This document shows, one piece after another, positions 1 through 6,454 of a DNA stretch of 31,679 bases. This DNA comes from a virus. The notes beneath the pieces are model-generated. The model was not told where the DNA came from. It worked only from the letters and a program-made list of their open reading frames with translations, and did no database searches. The stretch lies in the IMG/VR virus record IMGVR_UViG_3300042691_036497, positions 1-31,679 of that record. One strand, 5' to 3'. The number at the start of each line of letters is the position of its first letter. Position 1 is the stretch's first letter. Made by a program: the position numbers and the translations under genes.

Positions 1-102
1 GCACTCCGAGATTTACTTTGATACGCTTTTACCCAGTTAGACGCTCTTATGGTTTAATGCGGAAAGGGTCAGACGTCCACACGCCCACAAACGCCAAAAG
101 GG
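1..102. other. Non-coding left edge, relatively AT-rich
   Basis: No credible gene is seen. The first 60 bases are clearly richer in A/T than the genes that follow. AAAGGGTCAG occurs twice (63-72 and 97-106), the second copy overlapping the stop codon of the gpG-like gene. This may be the end of the leftward operon, a phage end with protein-binding repeats, or flanking DNA; the window stops too early to decide. Confidence 0.4.
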
Positions 103-576
103 TCAGGGACGCTCCAGATCCAACGCCCGGCGAGCAGCGGACGACGCGGCCCGTGTGGCGCGGTCGGTGGGGCGTCCGGTCTTCGTAAAGGGGAAGAAGG
201 GTCGGGCTGGGACTCGGCCGTCCGTGCTGCCGAGCTGGTGGATGGCCGCCAGGCTGTGACGACCGGCCCGGCGATCTGAGCCGACCACGACCTCCCGCGA
301 GTTCACCGAAACCACCCGCGGCGAGTGGGCCAGGGCGGCGGACGCGATCAGCGGCTTCGAGCCGTAGCCTTTCCGCTTCTTTGCTTTCAGCGTGGCAGCC
401 TTCAGCGGCGGCCAGACGGACGGGCGGAGGCTGGACTGGGTGAAGGCACGCTGGGCCAGGCTTACGATGGCCAGCCCCATGGCCTCCAGTGCTTTCCGGG
501 GATTCTTCGCCCGGCGAGCACGGGCTTTCAGATCGGGAGTGAGGATGTCCCGGACTTTGGAAACGGTGACCTTCAT
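103..576 (-). CDS. Mu gpG / P2 gpS-like virion morphogenesis protein
   Basis: 157 aa. It resembles the phage virion morphogenesis family (Mu gpG, P2 gpS), which acts in head completion or tail joining. Family-typical landmarks are visible in order: a W-x-P-L-K segment (residues about 55-60) followed by a Lys-rich stretch, a segment rich in small residues with VVVGSD (about 96-101), AAIHQLG (about 110-116), and VPARPFFPF near residue 125. The last two correspond to the conserved 'iHq.G ... iPaRpF' signature. It overlaps the upstream 62-aa gene by 4 nt (ATGA), so translation is probably coupled. It directly follows the MuF-like gene, the same F-G order as in Mu, but on the opposite strand to the other structural genes. 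Confidence 0.82.
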   Translation of the reverse strand: MKVTVSKVRDILTPDLKARARRAKNPRKALEAMGLAIVSLAQRAFTQSSLRPSVWPPLKAATLKAKKRKGYGSKPLIASAALAHSPRVVSVNSREVVVGSDRRAGRHSLAAIHQLGSTDGRVPARPFFPFTKTGRPTDRATRAASSAARRALDLERP

Positions 577-761
577 GTCGCATCGTAAACCTCCAAAGGG
601 ATGCGGGCCAGCTCGGAGCCATCCTCCCGGCGGGCGATGACCTGGTCTCCCTCGATCTCGGGGAGATCACCGATGGCCAGGGCGATGTCCTCGGCCAGGT
701 CAAAAGGGTGGCCGAGCTTCTGGATGCGACGGGCAAGGCGGGTGAAATCAAGCTGGGTCAT
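573..761 (-). CDS. Small conserved-context phage protein, unknown function
   Basis: 62 aa, acidic, no membrane segment. I do not recognise a family. The N-terminal half looks helical (LARRIQKLGHPFDLAEDIAL) and the C-terminal half looks like beta strands with the VIARREDGSELARIPLE pattern. Its start overlaps the end of the MuF-like gene by 14 nt, and its stop overlaps the gpG-like start by 4 nt (ATGA). The tight packing between F-like and G-like genes suggests a head-assembly role, but only by context. Confidence 0.7.
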   Translation of the reverse strand: MTQLDFTRLARRIQKLGHPFDLAEDIALAIGDLPEIEGDQVIARREDGSELARIPLEVYDAT

Positions 762-2289
762 ACCATTGGAGACGTTGAAAAATGGACTTCATGCTCTCAC
801 GGATCGGGGCGAAGTCCTCGCTCGTCCACTGGGACGAGGGGGGATAGCCGGGGTAATTGTCGCGCCGCTTCTGGATGCTCTCCACCAGGCGAGGATTCCC
901 ACTCTCCTCCGCGATGAATTGAGCATAAGCCCGCGCCCACAGCTCCACGGGCTCGTTCAGGTAACGCATGTACTTCCGGGTGAAGTCCTTGTAATGCTCC
1001 GGCCGGCGGAGATCCGCCACGGCGGCGGACTTGTTCACGGCCTCCCAGAAGGCCTCCACCTCCGGCCAGTCCTGCCGGTGGAGCAAACCTTGCCCAGGCA
1101 GGGCCTCAAAGTCGATTTTGTGGCCGATCTCATGCACGATTTGTTGCGCCCAGAGGGCCTTCTTCCCCCATTTGATCTCGCTGGACCGGGGGGAGAAGTA
1201 GCCGCTGGAGCCCTCGCCCTGCCGGAGCAGGCTTTGGCGGAGCGGGCCGTCCCCATGGACCGCCTCGATGGCGTCCAGCATGTCTTCGAGCTGGGCATTC
1301 GCGGACTTCGTGTTCCGGGGGGCCGGGGAAACCTTGGACGCCACCCCATCGGCGCGGCGGGGCTTGCCTCCGAGCTGCGTGACGACCTTCGCCACCGTCG
1401 AGACCGCCTTGGCGGCCTTTTTCGCCTTCTCACCATTCAGCCATCCCCAGGCCGTCCGACCATCCGGCAGGCTGGCCCCCTGCATCGCCGTTTTAAACTC
1501 CCCCCACGTCTGCGGATCATACCGCGTTTCGAGCTGGTCCAGAGGCAAGGCCAGGCTGTCCGGGTCAAAGACGTAGCCCGTGGGCTTCCCGCGCATGCGG
1601 TCCGAGCGAATGTCGAATTGCTGGGCCGGGCCACGGTCGAGACGACCATCCTCCGCCAGGCGGAGGGCGGAGCCTTCCAGCACCCGCTGGGCCTCCGGCG
1701 GCTTGCGGGCGTCCTCGGCCTTCAGCTCGTCCACCTCCTCCGGCAGGAGCGGCACCTTCCGGCAACGGCACCCCCATTGCCAGGGCGGGCTGTGATCGTG
1801 CCAGAATTTGCTTCCCGCCGGGGCCACCACCTCATTCAGGGCGGCATGGGCCGGGCGGACCTTCTCGTCCCCGCTGCTCAAATACTGCCAAAAGGGGAAA
1901 ACGTCCTCCTGCCGACGCATGACGGCGTGCTGGGTGACCTGGTAGGCCTGAAAGCCATGCGTGCGGAGGAGCAGCTCCGCCCGTGCCTCGCGGCTTTTTT
2001 GAGCATCCCCGGTGGCATCGTCGCCGATCCACGGCCCCAGCTTCTCGACGAGCTGCTTCTTGGCCTTCTCCCATTCGAGACCCTGGGGCAGCTCGGCCAG
2101 GATGTCCCGGATCTCGCCCACCACGGCGGCGTCTTCGACACCGGTGACCACGATGGCGCGGGCTCGCAGCTCCGGGAGCAGGGCATCGAAGACCTCCCGC
2201 GAGACCGCAGGCTTGTTTTTCAGCCACGCGGCGGCCTCTTTGTGAGGCATCGGCTCCAAAAGGAAGGCATCGGGGAGGGCGTCAGGCAT
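748..2289 (-). CDS. MuF-like minor head protein with C-terminal HExxH metallopeptidase-like domain
   Basis: 513 aa from the ATG at 2289, chosen because the frame upstream only translates the preceding gene's tail out of frame. Residues about 95-182 are a MuF / SPP1 gp7-like head morphogenesis domain: DVFPFWQYLSSGDEKVRPAH, then LNEVVAP, FWHDHSPPWQWGCRCR. Such proteins attach to the portal and in Mu relatives can be packaged. After a spacer (about 185-330), the C-terminal part holds VHEIGHKIDF (H386, E387, H390), a zincin motif, and a downstream ELWARAYA (E449) that could supply the third zinc ligand. The pattern resembles zincin-like 'large polyvalent protein' domains (LPD1 type) known in phage and conjugative proteins; that assignment is inference. 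A packaged or injected peptidase, or a virion-processing enzyme, are both possible. Confidence 0.85.
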   Translation of the reverse strand: MPDALPDAFLLEPMPHKEAAAWLKNKPAVSREVFDALLPELRARAIVVTGVEDAAVVGEIRDILAELPQGLEWEKAKKQLVEKLGPWIGDDATGDAQKSREARAELLLRTHGFQAYQVTQHAVMRRQEDVFPFWQYLSSGDEKVRPAHAALNEVVAPAGSKFWHDHSPPWQWGCRCRKVPLLPEEVDELKAEDARKPPEAQRVLEGSALRLAEDGRLDRGPAQQFDIRSDRMRGKPTGYVFDPDSLALPLDQLETRYDPQTWGEFKTAMQGASLPDGRTAWGWLNGEKAKKAAKAVSTVAKVVTQLGGKPRRADGVASKVSPAPRNTKSANAQLEDMLDAIEAVHGDGPLRQSLLRQGEGSSGYFSPRSSEIKWGKKALWAQQIVHEIGHKIDFEALPGQGLLHRQDWPEVEAFWEAVNKSAAVADLRRPEHYKDFTRKYMRYLNEPVELWARAYAQFIAEESGNPRLVESIQKRRDNYPGYPPSSQWTSEDFAPIRESMKSIFQRLQWYDPA

Positions 2290-2305
2290 GGGCAGGCCCC
2301 TCCTA

Positions 2306-2869
2306 TCAGCCGAAAAGATCAAGCTGGCGCTCCTCTGCGTCCCTTGCGGGCTTTTTCGACCACTTCTTCCGGCGGCTGCCCTCCTCCTCGTCGTCCTCAT
2401 CCAGCGAAAACCGATCCGGCCGCGTCTCCTCCGTCTCGCGGTTCGCGAGGTAGTAGGTTTCGAGCCGTTCCTGGGTCCACCACGACGGCTCCCCCTCCAC
2501 GATCCGCGTGGCGTGGAAATGCTCAATGATGGACGGCAGGGACACCCACAGGCCGCGAGGCGTCACCAGACTCGTCTCCAGGAAACCCGCCCGGGCCAGC
2601 CGCGAAAGCTGCCGCTGCGTGCATGGGAGGCCCAGATCCCGGCACAGATCCCGCGTCACCTTCACGAAAGCATTCCACTCCTGGGGGATGAGGGCAAAAC
2701 GCCCGTCCGGCTGCCTCGCCAGCTTGCAGACCACATACCGGCCCAGGCCGCGAGCCTCAAACGCCGGCACCTCCACCACCCGCCCCGGAAGGAACTCCAC
2801 CGCCACGACCTTCCCCTTCTCCGCTCGGAGCGTCGGGGGGCCTTTCGGGCTGGTCGTGGGTCGGTTCAT
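2306..2869 (-). CDS. Unknown phage protein with HTH-like segment
   Basis: 187 aa. I do not recognise a named family. Residues about 70-115 look like a winged or MerR/excisionase-type helix-turn-helix: a helical TRDLCRDLGL, then CTQRQLSRLARAGFLETSL, then GLWVSLPSIIEHF. The C-terminal 50 residues are charged and probably disordered (acidic run DEDDEEEG followed by basic RRKKWSKK). It lies 16 nt upstream of the MuF-like gene and 11 nt downstream of the next gene in the same operon. A DNA-binding or regulatory role is plausible; a structural role cannot be excluded. Confidence 0.7.
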   Translation of the reverse strand: MNRPTTSPKGPPTLRAEKGKVVAVEFLPGRVVEVPAFEARGLGRYVVCKLARQPDGRFALIPQEWNAFVKVTRDLCRDLGLPCTQRQLSRLARAGFLETSLVTPRGLWVSLPSIIEHFHATRIVEGEPSWWTQERLETYYLANRETEETRPDRFSLDEDDEEEGSRRKKWSKKPARDAEERQLDLFG

Positions 2870-2880
2870 GGGGTAAAAAA

Positions 2881-3303
2881 TCAGGAATGGCGTCCAAACT
2901 GCTCCCGCCAGCGGGCGGCGGCGTCCGCCGGATCGAGCGGGGCGGCCTCCTCGGCGGGAGGCTCTGACCTCTGACCTCCGCCTTCTGACCGGCGGGGCTT
3001 GAAGGGGCTTTTCGCGGCCTCCTCGACCGCCAGATTGAGATCCTCCTCAAAGCGGTCCGGCTGCTCGATCAGGTTGCTGAACTTCAGCGCCCCTTCATTC
3101 CGCTCCCCTTTGCCGATCTTCCGCCGGAGGTAGCCGATCACGCGGGCCAGCTCCGTCTCCGTCCAGGCAAAGTCCGACCACTTCAGCCACTCATACCAGC
3201 TCCGCTCCCGCACGATGTTCAGGGCGATCTTATACCCCGTCCGGGCCTCATAGGCCGCATGCAGGGCTTTGACGAGCTGGGGAAGGTTTGGAGGCATCGG
3301 CAT
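2881..3303 (-). CDS. Unknown phage early protein
   Basis: 140 aa. No named family is recognised. The central part, with IGYLRRKIGKGERNEGALKF followed by SNLI and FEEDL (about 56-90), reads like a small helical DNA-metabolism accessory protein seen in phage early regions, but I cannot assign a function. The C-terminal tail (SEGGGQRSEPPAEEA) is partly encoded by a short TCTGACC-type heptamer run at about 2964-2990, so a repeat array appears to have been absorbed into the coding frame. The ATG at 3303 is used; a second ATG two codons later is also possible. The upstream linker is a 9-nt repeat array. Confidence 0.65.
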   Translation of the reverse strand: MPMPPNLPQLVKALHAAYEARTGYKIALNIVRERSWYEWLKWSDFAWTETELARVIGYLRRKIGKGERNEGALKFSNLIEQPDRFEEDLNLAVEEAAKSPFKPRRSEGGGQRSEPPAEEAAPLDPADAAARWREQFGRHS

Positions 3304-3314
3304 AAGTCAAAAAG

Positions 3315-3341
3315 GTCAGTCAGGTCACTCAGGTCAGACGG
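3315..3341. repeat. 9-nt tandem repeat array (GTCANNNNG)
   Basis: Three consecutive 9-mers: GTCAGTCAG, GTCACTCAG, GTCAGACGG. On the minus strand the array contains TGA in more than one frame and supplies the stop codons of both overlapping methyltransferase frames (3329-3331 and 3334-3336). It fills the junction to the next gene. The same GTCANNNNG unit recurs near 4548, 5851, 7480, 13272, 28043 and 30887. Confidence 0.8.
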
Positions 3342-4516
3342 CGGAAAAGATGGGCAAAAGCTGCCGCAGCCTGGAGAGCCACCACGCCGTTGCCTCCGCA
3401 CCGAAGCTGGTCGGGGCGGGCTGCGTCCAGTGCCACGGCCACCCCATCAGCCAGCACACAAAGCCCGGATTCAATCGCCGGGGCAAGGTGAGGGGCTCCG
3501 GCGAGGATAGGGGCCCAGGCTCCGAAATCGTCGGGACCAGGGGCAAAGATTCCGCCACGTCCGAAAGGTTCGCGCCTCGGCGTGAGGCCTCCGAGCGGTA
3601 AAAGGTCGTGCCCAGTATTTCCATGCCGCGGCCCGCTTGCGTGTCGGAGGTCCGAGGCGTCGGCCACTGCGCCGCCTGCGCTGGCAGGGGCTTCCCGCCC
3701 GCTCCAAAGGCCATGTTCGGCCCGCCCTTCTCGCCATCGCTCGCCCTCGGCGTGCCCCACTGCGCCGCCTCCGCGCTCAAATGCTTCCCATGCTGGCCGG
3801 CTGCGGCGGTCGGGGTCGTCTTCACCGTGCGGTTCGTGCTCTCGCTGGCCGTGGGGCTCGGCCACTGCCGCGCCAGCCCGTTCAGCGTCGGACGCTCCGC
3901 GCCCTTCGCTCCCCGGTCCCGCTGATAGGAGCCTTGTGCTTCGTTCGCCCGGCAGGTGGACCAGGATGAAGACACGTTCCCGCCGATGGCTTGCGCCCAC
4001 GTCGCTCGCACGGACGAAGAGCGGGTCTTCGATCTCGTAACCCAGAGCCGCCAGCGAGTCGCCAAATCGACGGAACGCCCCGCTCGTGACCCATTGAGGG
4101 ACATTTTCGAGGCAGACCAGGGCGGGCGCACACTCGGAGACGATGCGCAGCGCATGGGGGAGAGGTCCATCCCCCTTCCCATAGCTTCGCTCGTCTCGCA
4201 GGCCTCGCCGCTTCCCGGCGGCGGAGTAGGGCTGGCAGGGCAGCCCGGCGGCAAAGAGGTCACAGTGACCCCACAGAGGGCGGGCGTCCAGATCTCGGAA
4301 GTCGCCACAGAAAACAGGCGCTGGCTCCAGGCTCTGCTCTTCCATCCGGGCCAGGAGCACGGCTGCCGCGTAGGCTTCCCTTTCAGCGAAACCCAAAACC
4401 CGCGGCCAGCGCCCGGTGACGTGCTCAAAAGCGAGCTTGACGGCGAGGGCGAGCATGCCAGTCCCGGAGCAGAGGGAGAGCAGGCCAGGGCGGAGAGTTG
4501 AGGAGGAAGCAGCCAC
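3329..4516 (-). CDS. DNA (cytosine-5) methyltransferase
   Basis: 395 aa from GTG at 4516 (a TTG at 4540 inside a heptamer array gives 403 aa; the only nearby ATG, at 4518, is in another frame). Numbering from the TTG, C5-methyltransferase motifs are in order: motif I SLCSGTGML (22-30), catalytic PCQ loop GLPCQPYSAAGKRRG (99-113, nucleophile C102), ENV (145-147), RRERVFI (186-192) and the C-terminal GGNGVVALQAA (382-392). It transfers a methyl group to cytosine, presumably to protect phage DNA from restriction or mark it. The long stretch between motifs VIII and X is the likely target-recognition region; its sequence (AVADASDLRHASG and similar) is typical of phage enzymes. The same DNA also encodes, in the +1 frame, a different methylase-type C-terminus (see the overlapping entry). 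It follows the wHTH gene by about 50 nt of repeat linker. Confidence 0.88.
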   Translation of the reverse strand: MAASSSTLRPGLLSLCSGTGMLALAVKLAFEHVTGRWPRVLGFAEREAYAAAVLLARMEEQSLEPAPVFCGDFRDLDARPLWGHCDLFAAGLPCQPYSAAGKRRGLRDERSYGKGDGPLPHALRIVSECAPALVCLENVPQWVTSGAFRRFGDSLAALGYEIEDPLFVRASDVGASHRRERVFILVHLPGERSTRLLSAGPGSEGRGASDAERAGAAVAEPHGQREHEPHGEDDPDRRSRPAWEAFERGGGAVGHAEGERWREGRAEHGLWSGREAPASAGGAVADASDLRHASGPRHGNTGHDLLPLGGLTPRREPFGRGGIFAPGPDDFGAWAPILAGAPHLAPAIESGLCVLADGVAVALDAARPDQLRCGGNGVVALQAAAAFAHLFRRLT

Positions 4517-4518
4517 AT
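3334..4518 (-). other. Overlapping +1 frame with a second methylase-type C-terminal half
   Basis: This frame is open for 394 codons. Its N-terminal half is just a shifted reading of the methyltransferase. From about 3900 downward it becomes protein-like: RQWPSPTASESTNR, AAQWGTPRASDGEKGG, AAQWPTPRTSD, then LNPGFVCWLMGWPWHW near the end. Repeated 'W.TP..SD' segments followed by 'LNP.FV.WLMG.P.GW' are the usual C-terminal landmarks of another group of phage cytosine methylases. It stops within 5 nt of the main frame. It could be a relic of an old frameshift, an alternative product made by +1 frameshifting, or a switchable second specificity domain. The start is not defined. Confidence 0.45.
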
Positions 4519-4526
4519 CAGAAAAA

Positions 4527-4556
4527 GTTTCAGGTTTCAAGTTTCAGGTCAGTCAG
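4527..4556. repeat. Heptamer array GTTTCAR plus one GTCAGTCAG unit
   Basis: Units GTTTCAG (4527), GTTTCAA (4534), GTTTCAG (4541), then the 9-mer GTCAGTCAG (4548-4556). It occupies the linker between the wHTH gene and the methyltransferase, and on the minus strand contains the possible TTG start of the methyltransferase. Related heptamers occur at 8580, 9762 and 20111. Confidence 0.8.
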
Positions 4557-4566
4557 GTTAATGCAG

Positions 4567-4890
4567 TCACCCCAGACTCAGCTCCTCCTGCGTCTCCGTC
4601 CCAAAGGCTGCCTCCTGCCGCCGCGCATGCTCCTGGCGGGCCTCGGCACCGCTCAGGGCCTCGTAGGTGCCCTCGTGGCCCTCGCGGTCCAGGCAGCGCA
4701 CGAAGCCGAGCTGGAAAAGCTCAGTCAGGCGAGGGCGCACACTCAGCACCTCCCAGCCCATCGCGTCCGCCAGTTGGCGCGTGGTCGAGGCCCCATAGCG
4801 GCGGAGGGCATCAAGGACGGTGAGACGGTTGCCGGTGACCTTGGCTTGGAGATCCTGGAAGGTGGCGTTTCGATGGTCGATGGGTTGCAT
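4567..4890 (-). CDS. Winged-helix DNA-binding protein
   Basis: 107 aa. Residues about 20-70 form a clear winged helix-turn-helix pattern: TGNRLTVLDALRRYG, then STTRQLADAMG, then a recognition helix around VRPRLTELFQLGFV and a wing ending GTYEALS. This resembles MarR/ArsR-type small regulators common in phages. The 30-residue tail is Glu/Gln/Arg-rich. It is expected to act as a transcription regulator; operator and target are not visible. It is flanked on both sides by repeat linkers, with the TTTTCAG array immediately upstream of its ATG. Confidence 0.75.
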   Translation of the reverse strand: MQPIDHRNATFQDLQAKVTGNRLTVLDALRRYGASTTRQLADAMGWEVLSVRPRLTELFQLGFVRCLDREGHEGTYEALSGAEARQEHARRQEAAFGTETQEELSLG

Positions 4891-4895
4891 GACAA

Positions 4896-4930
4896 TTTTC
4901 AGTTTTCAGTTTCCAATTCTCAGTTTTCAG
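4896..4930. repeat. Heptamer array TTTTCAG (5 units)
   Basis: Five contiguous 7-mers: TTTTCAG, TTTTCAG, TTTCCAA, TTCTCAG, TTTTCAG. Read on the minus strand it lies just upstream of the wHTH ATG at 4890, and its fourth unit contains the TGA stop (4920-4922) of the upstream Cys-rich gene. Four units in the same order (TTTTCAG, TTTCCAA, TTCTCAG, TTTTCAG) recur at 6975-7002, so the array itself, not only the unit, is shared between two junctions. Confidence 0.88.
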
Positions 4931-5162
4931 TCCCGCCAAAGGTGTTCTCCGGCATCGGAACCTCCGCCCCTAGGTGGGCGGGCCGCTCCAGCAGGTTCAG
5001 GGTTTGAAAGGTCCCCGCGCCGCTCTGGAGCTGGTAAAGCGCCCCACAGCATTCCGTGCGGAATTGAAGGGCATGGCCCGTCGTCACAAAGTCCGGCCAC
5101 CACTGGCCGCACACGCACTGCACCCCACGGAGGATGCCGCGATGACAAAGGAACTCGCTCAT
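4920..5162 (-). CDS. Small Cys-rich protein, possible zinc binding
   Basis: 80 aa from the ATG at 5162. Five cysteines lie in the first half, in the pattern C-H near residue 6, CVCG near residue 17, and CC near residue 38; a zinc-binding fold is plausible but no family is recognised. The start overlaps the stop of the upstream 44-aa gene as TGATG, a typical coupling arrangement. The stop codon falls inside the TTTTCAG heptamer array. Confidence 0.65.
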   Translation of the reverse strand: MSEFLCHRGILRGVQCVCGQWWPDFVTTGHALQFRTECCGALYQLQSGAGTFQTLNLLERPAHLGAEVPMPENTFGGTEN

Positions 5163-5296
5163 CACTTCGCGTCTCCTTTCTCTTTCGGCGACTCCACGGG
5201 AGCGGCAGGTTTCATAAAGGGCACCGGAGCCGCCTTGGCCCGGCGGGCCAGCGAGCGGAGGCGCTTGATTTGAGCAAGTCGAGTGGGTGAAATCAT
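5162..5296 (-). CDS. Very small basic protein, translationally coupled
   Basis: 44 aa, starting MISPTRLAQIKRLRSLARRA. It is strongly basic in the first half with an amphipathic Arg/Leu helix, then Pro-rich and Lys-rich. Its ATG overlaps the stop of the preceding 224-aa gene (ATGA at 5293-5296) and its TGA overlaps the next ATG (TGATG at 5160-5164), so it is tightly packed at both ends. That packing is the main argument that it is real. Function unknown; a small nucleic-acid-binding peptide is possible. Confidence 0.6.
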   Translation of the reverse strand: MISPTRLAQIKRLRSLARRAKAAPVPFMKPAAPVESPKEKGDAK

Positions 5297-5967
5297 AGTC
5301 TCAAAGTCTCCTGGTCTGATTGTCTAGCCTTCGCCTTCTCCTGCCTCGCCGCCCGCTTCCGCTTGAAGCGGTTCGCGGCCTTCCCCCGTCCGGCGGCGGC
5401 GTTCGCGTTGTTGCGGAGGGTGAAAACCACGCTCCAGACCTGCTTCGCGTTCAGGTCCCGGAGGTGCGTGCCTTTGTAAAAGCGGCTGGCGATGGTCTGC
5501 GCCGCCTGCCAGCCCTGCCGCGTCTGCGACAGGTGCGTGCGCAGCGCATGGCGGGCGATCTCCAGGGCGGCCACTTCCGCCTTCTTCCGTGCCGCGGCAG
5601 CGGCGGCATGCTTCCGTTGGAGATCAAGGAAGTGGGCCTTGATAAGCTGGTAATGCCTCACACAGGCCTCCGAGATCGTGGGGCCGCCCGTGGCCTTCCG
5701 TGTCTCCGCCTGGCGCCAGGTCTCGAAGCAGGTGCCTTCCTCCAGGTCTCCCGCCTCGATCATCAGCCTCAGCGCCGCCTTCGCCACCTTCACGAGCTGC
5801 CACTTCGCCTCATTGTCCAGCGGGCGGGAGAGCCCCCGCTCGCTCGCCGGGTCAATCCGGTCAGCCTTGTCAATCCGGTCCGCCTCCGCCGCCGCCGCCA
5901 AGGGCGTGGCGTAGCTCGTCACCTGGGCGGTGGCGGCAGCGTGGGCGTCTGGATCGAAGGGGAGCAT
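5293..5967 (-). CDS. Unknown phage early protein with helical basic C-terminus
   Basis: 224 aa, Ala/Arg/Lys-rich and largely helical. No catalytic motif is seen. The N-terminal region contains RIDKADRID, encoded by in-frame GTCANNNNG 9-mers (5851-5886). The middle (about 110-150) is a long Ala/Lys/Arg helix, possibly coiled coil. The segment LNAKQVWSVVFTLRNNA (about 175-191) precedes a basic tail ending KARQSDQETLRL. Its place among early genes, between Gam-side genes and small coupled proteins, is where some Mu relatives carry gp16/GemA, but GemA landmarks are not visible. The ATG follows a pyrimidine-rich GTCTCCCC-type linker on its own strand. Confidence 0.68.
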   Translation of the reverse strand: MLPFDPDAHAAATAQVTSYATPLAAAAEADRIDKADRIDPASERGLSRPLDNEAKWQLVKVAKAALRLMIEAGDLEEGTCFETWRQAETRKATGGPTISEACVRHYQLIKAHFLDLQRKHAAAAAARKKAEVAALEIARHALRTHLSQTRQGWQAAQTIASRFYKGTHLRDLNAKQVWSVVFTLRNNANAAAGRGKAANRFKRKRAARQEKAKARQSDQETLRL

Positions 5968-6006
5968 GGCGGGGGAAGAAGAGGGGGAGACAATGAGACC
6001 GGGGGA

Positions 6007-6297
6007 CTAGGAGAGGCGGAGGCCGCCGCACAGGCCCAGCGTGGTCAGGGCATCGCGGGTCCGTTTTTCGTGGGCGAAGACGCCCGCCTCGAAGATCTGG
6101 TGGCGGATCTGGGCGGCGCTGTCCTGCCGGTGAAGCGTGAAGCCGTGCTCGTTTTTGAGGCAGGCCTCCGTGCTGAAATGCGCCTCGCAGCTCGCGGCAT
6201 CGTAGCTCGCCAGCTCATAGCCCAGGCTGCACAGGGTATTCAGCACTTCGAGGCTCCAGCCATCTTCGCGGAGGAGATGTACATCGGTGTCCTTCAT
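6007..6297 (-). CDS. Unknown small phage protein
   Basis: 96 aa from the ATG at 6297 (MKDTDVHLLREDGWSLEVLN). Mixed alpha/beta composition, four Cys and four His spread without a clear CxxC pair. No family recognised. The same frame stays open further upstream to about 6438, but that stretch is low-quality and partly repeat-encoded, so the ATG at 6297 is preferred. It lies downstream of Gam in the early block. Confidence 0.6.
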   Translation of the reverse strand: MKDTDVHLLREDGWSLEVLNTLCSLGYELASYDAASCEAHFSTEACLKNEHGFTLHRQDSAAQIRHQIFEAGVFAHEKRTRDALTTLGLCGGLRLS

Positions 6298-6394
6298 GCG
6301 TGGCGGGCTGGGTAAAGGGTGGGACGTGCTGCCGCTCCAGCCTGGAGTAGCCGTTGGATGCGGCGGGCACGACGGCGGACCAGTTGGAGGACAT
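6215..6394 (-). CDS. Possible small ORF between Gam and the 96-aa gene
   Basis: 59 aa from the ATG at 6394 (MSSNWSAVVPAASNGYSRLE), overlapping the next gene by 83 nt in another frame. The first 25 residues read like protein, and without it there would be a gap of about 150 nt. The overlapping second half is doubtful. It may be a real small gene, or a remnant of a longer N-terminus of the 96-aa gene lost by frameshift. Weak call. Confidence 0.25.
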   Translation of the reverse strand: MSSNWSAVVPAASNGYSRLERQHVPPFTQPATHEGHRCTSPPRRWLEPRSAEYPVQPGL

Positions 6395-6420
6395 CCTTTG
6401 CGGGAAATCTCTCCCACTGA

Positions 6421-6448
6421 GCACTGGGCACTGAGCACTGAGCACTTG
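6421..6448. repeat. Heptamer array GCACTGA (4 units)
   Basis: Units GCACTGG, GCACTGA, GCACTGA, GCACTTG, preceded by a partial CACTGA at 6415. It lies just downstream of the Gam stop on the minus strand, in the linker to the next gene. This unit is unrelated in sequence to the other arrays but has the same 7-nt period. Confidence 0.8.
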
Positions 6449-6454
6449 GGATCT

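Noticed and set aside
1-102. Defined Mu-type terminal sequence at the left edge
   Set aside because: No convincing TG...CA terminus with transposase-site repeats can be shown in so short a stretch.
748-2529. Long plus-strand frame of about 640 codons opposite the MuF-like gene
   Set aside because: It is antisense to a gene with clear MuF motifs and its sequence is Arg/Leu/Gly-rich without domain pattern; a product of GC-rich codon bias.
5293-5967. Mu gp16/GemA homologue
   Set aside because: Position is suitable but the GemA sequence landmarks are not visible, so left as unknown.
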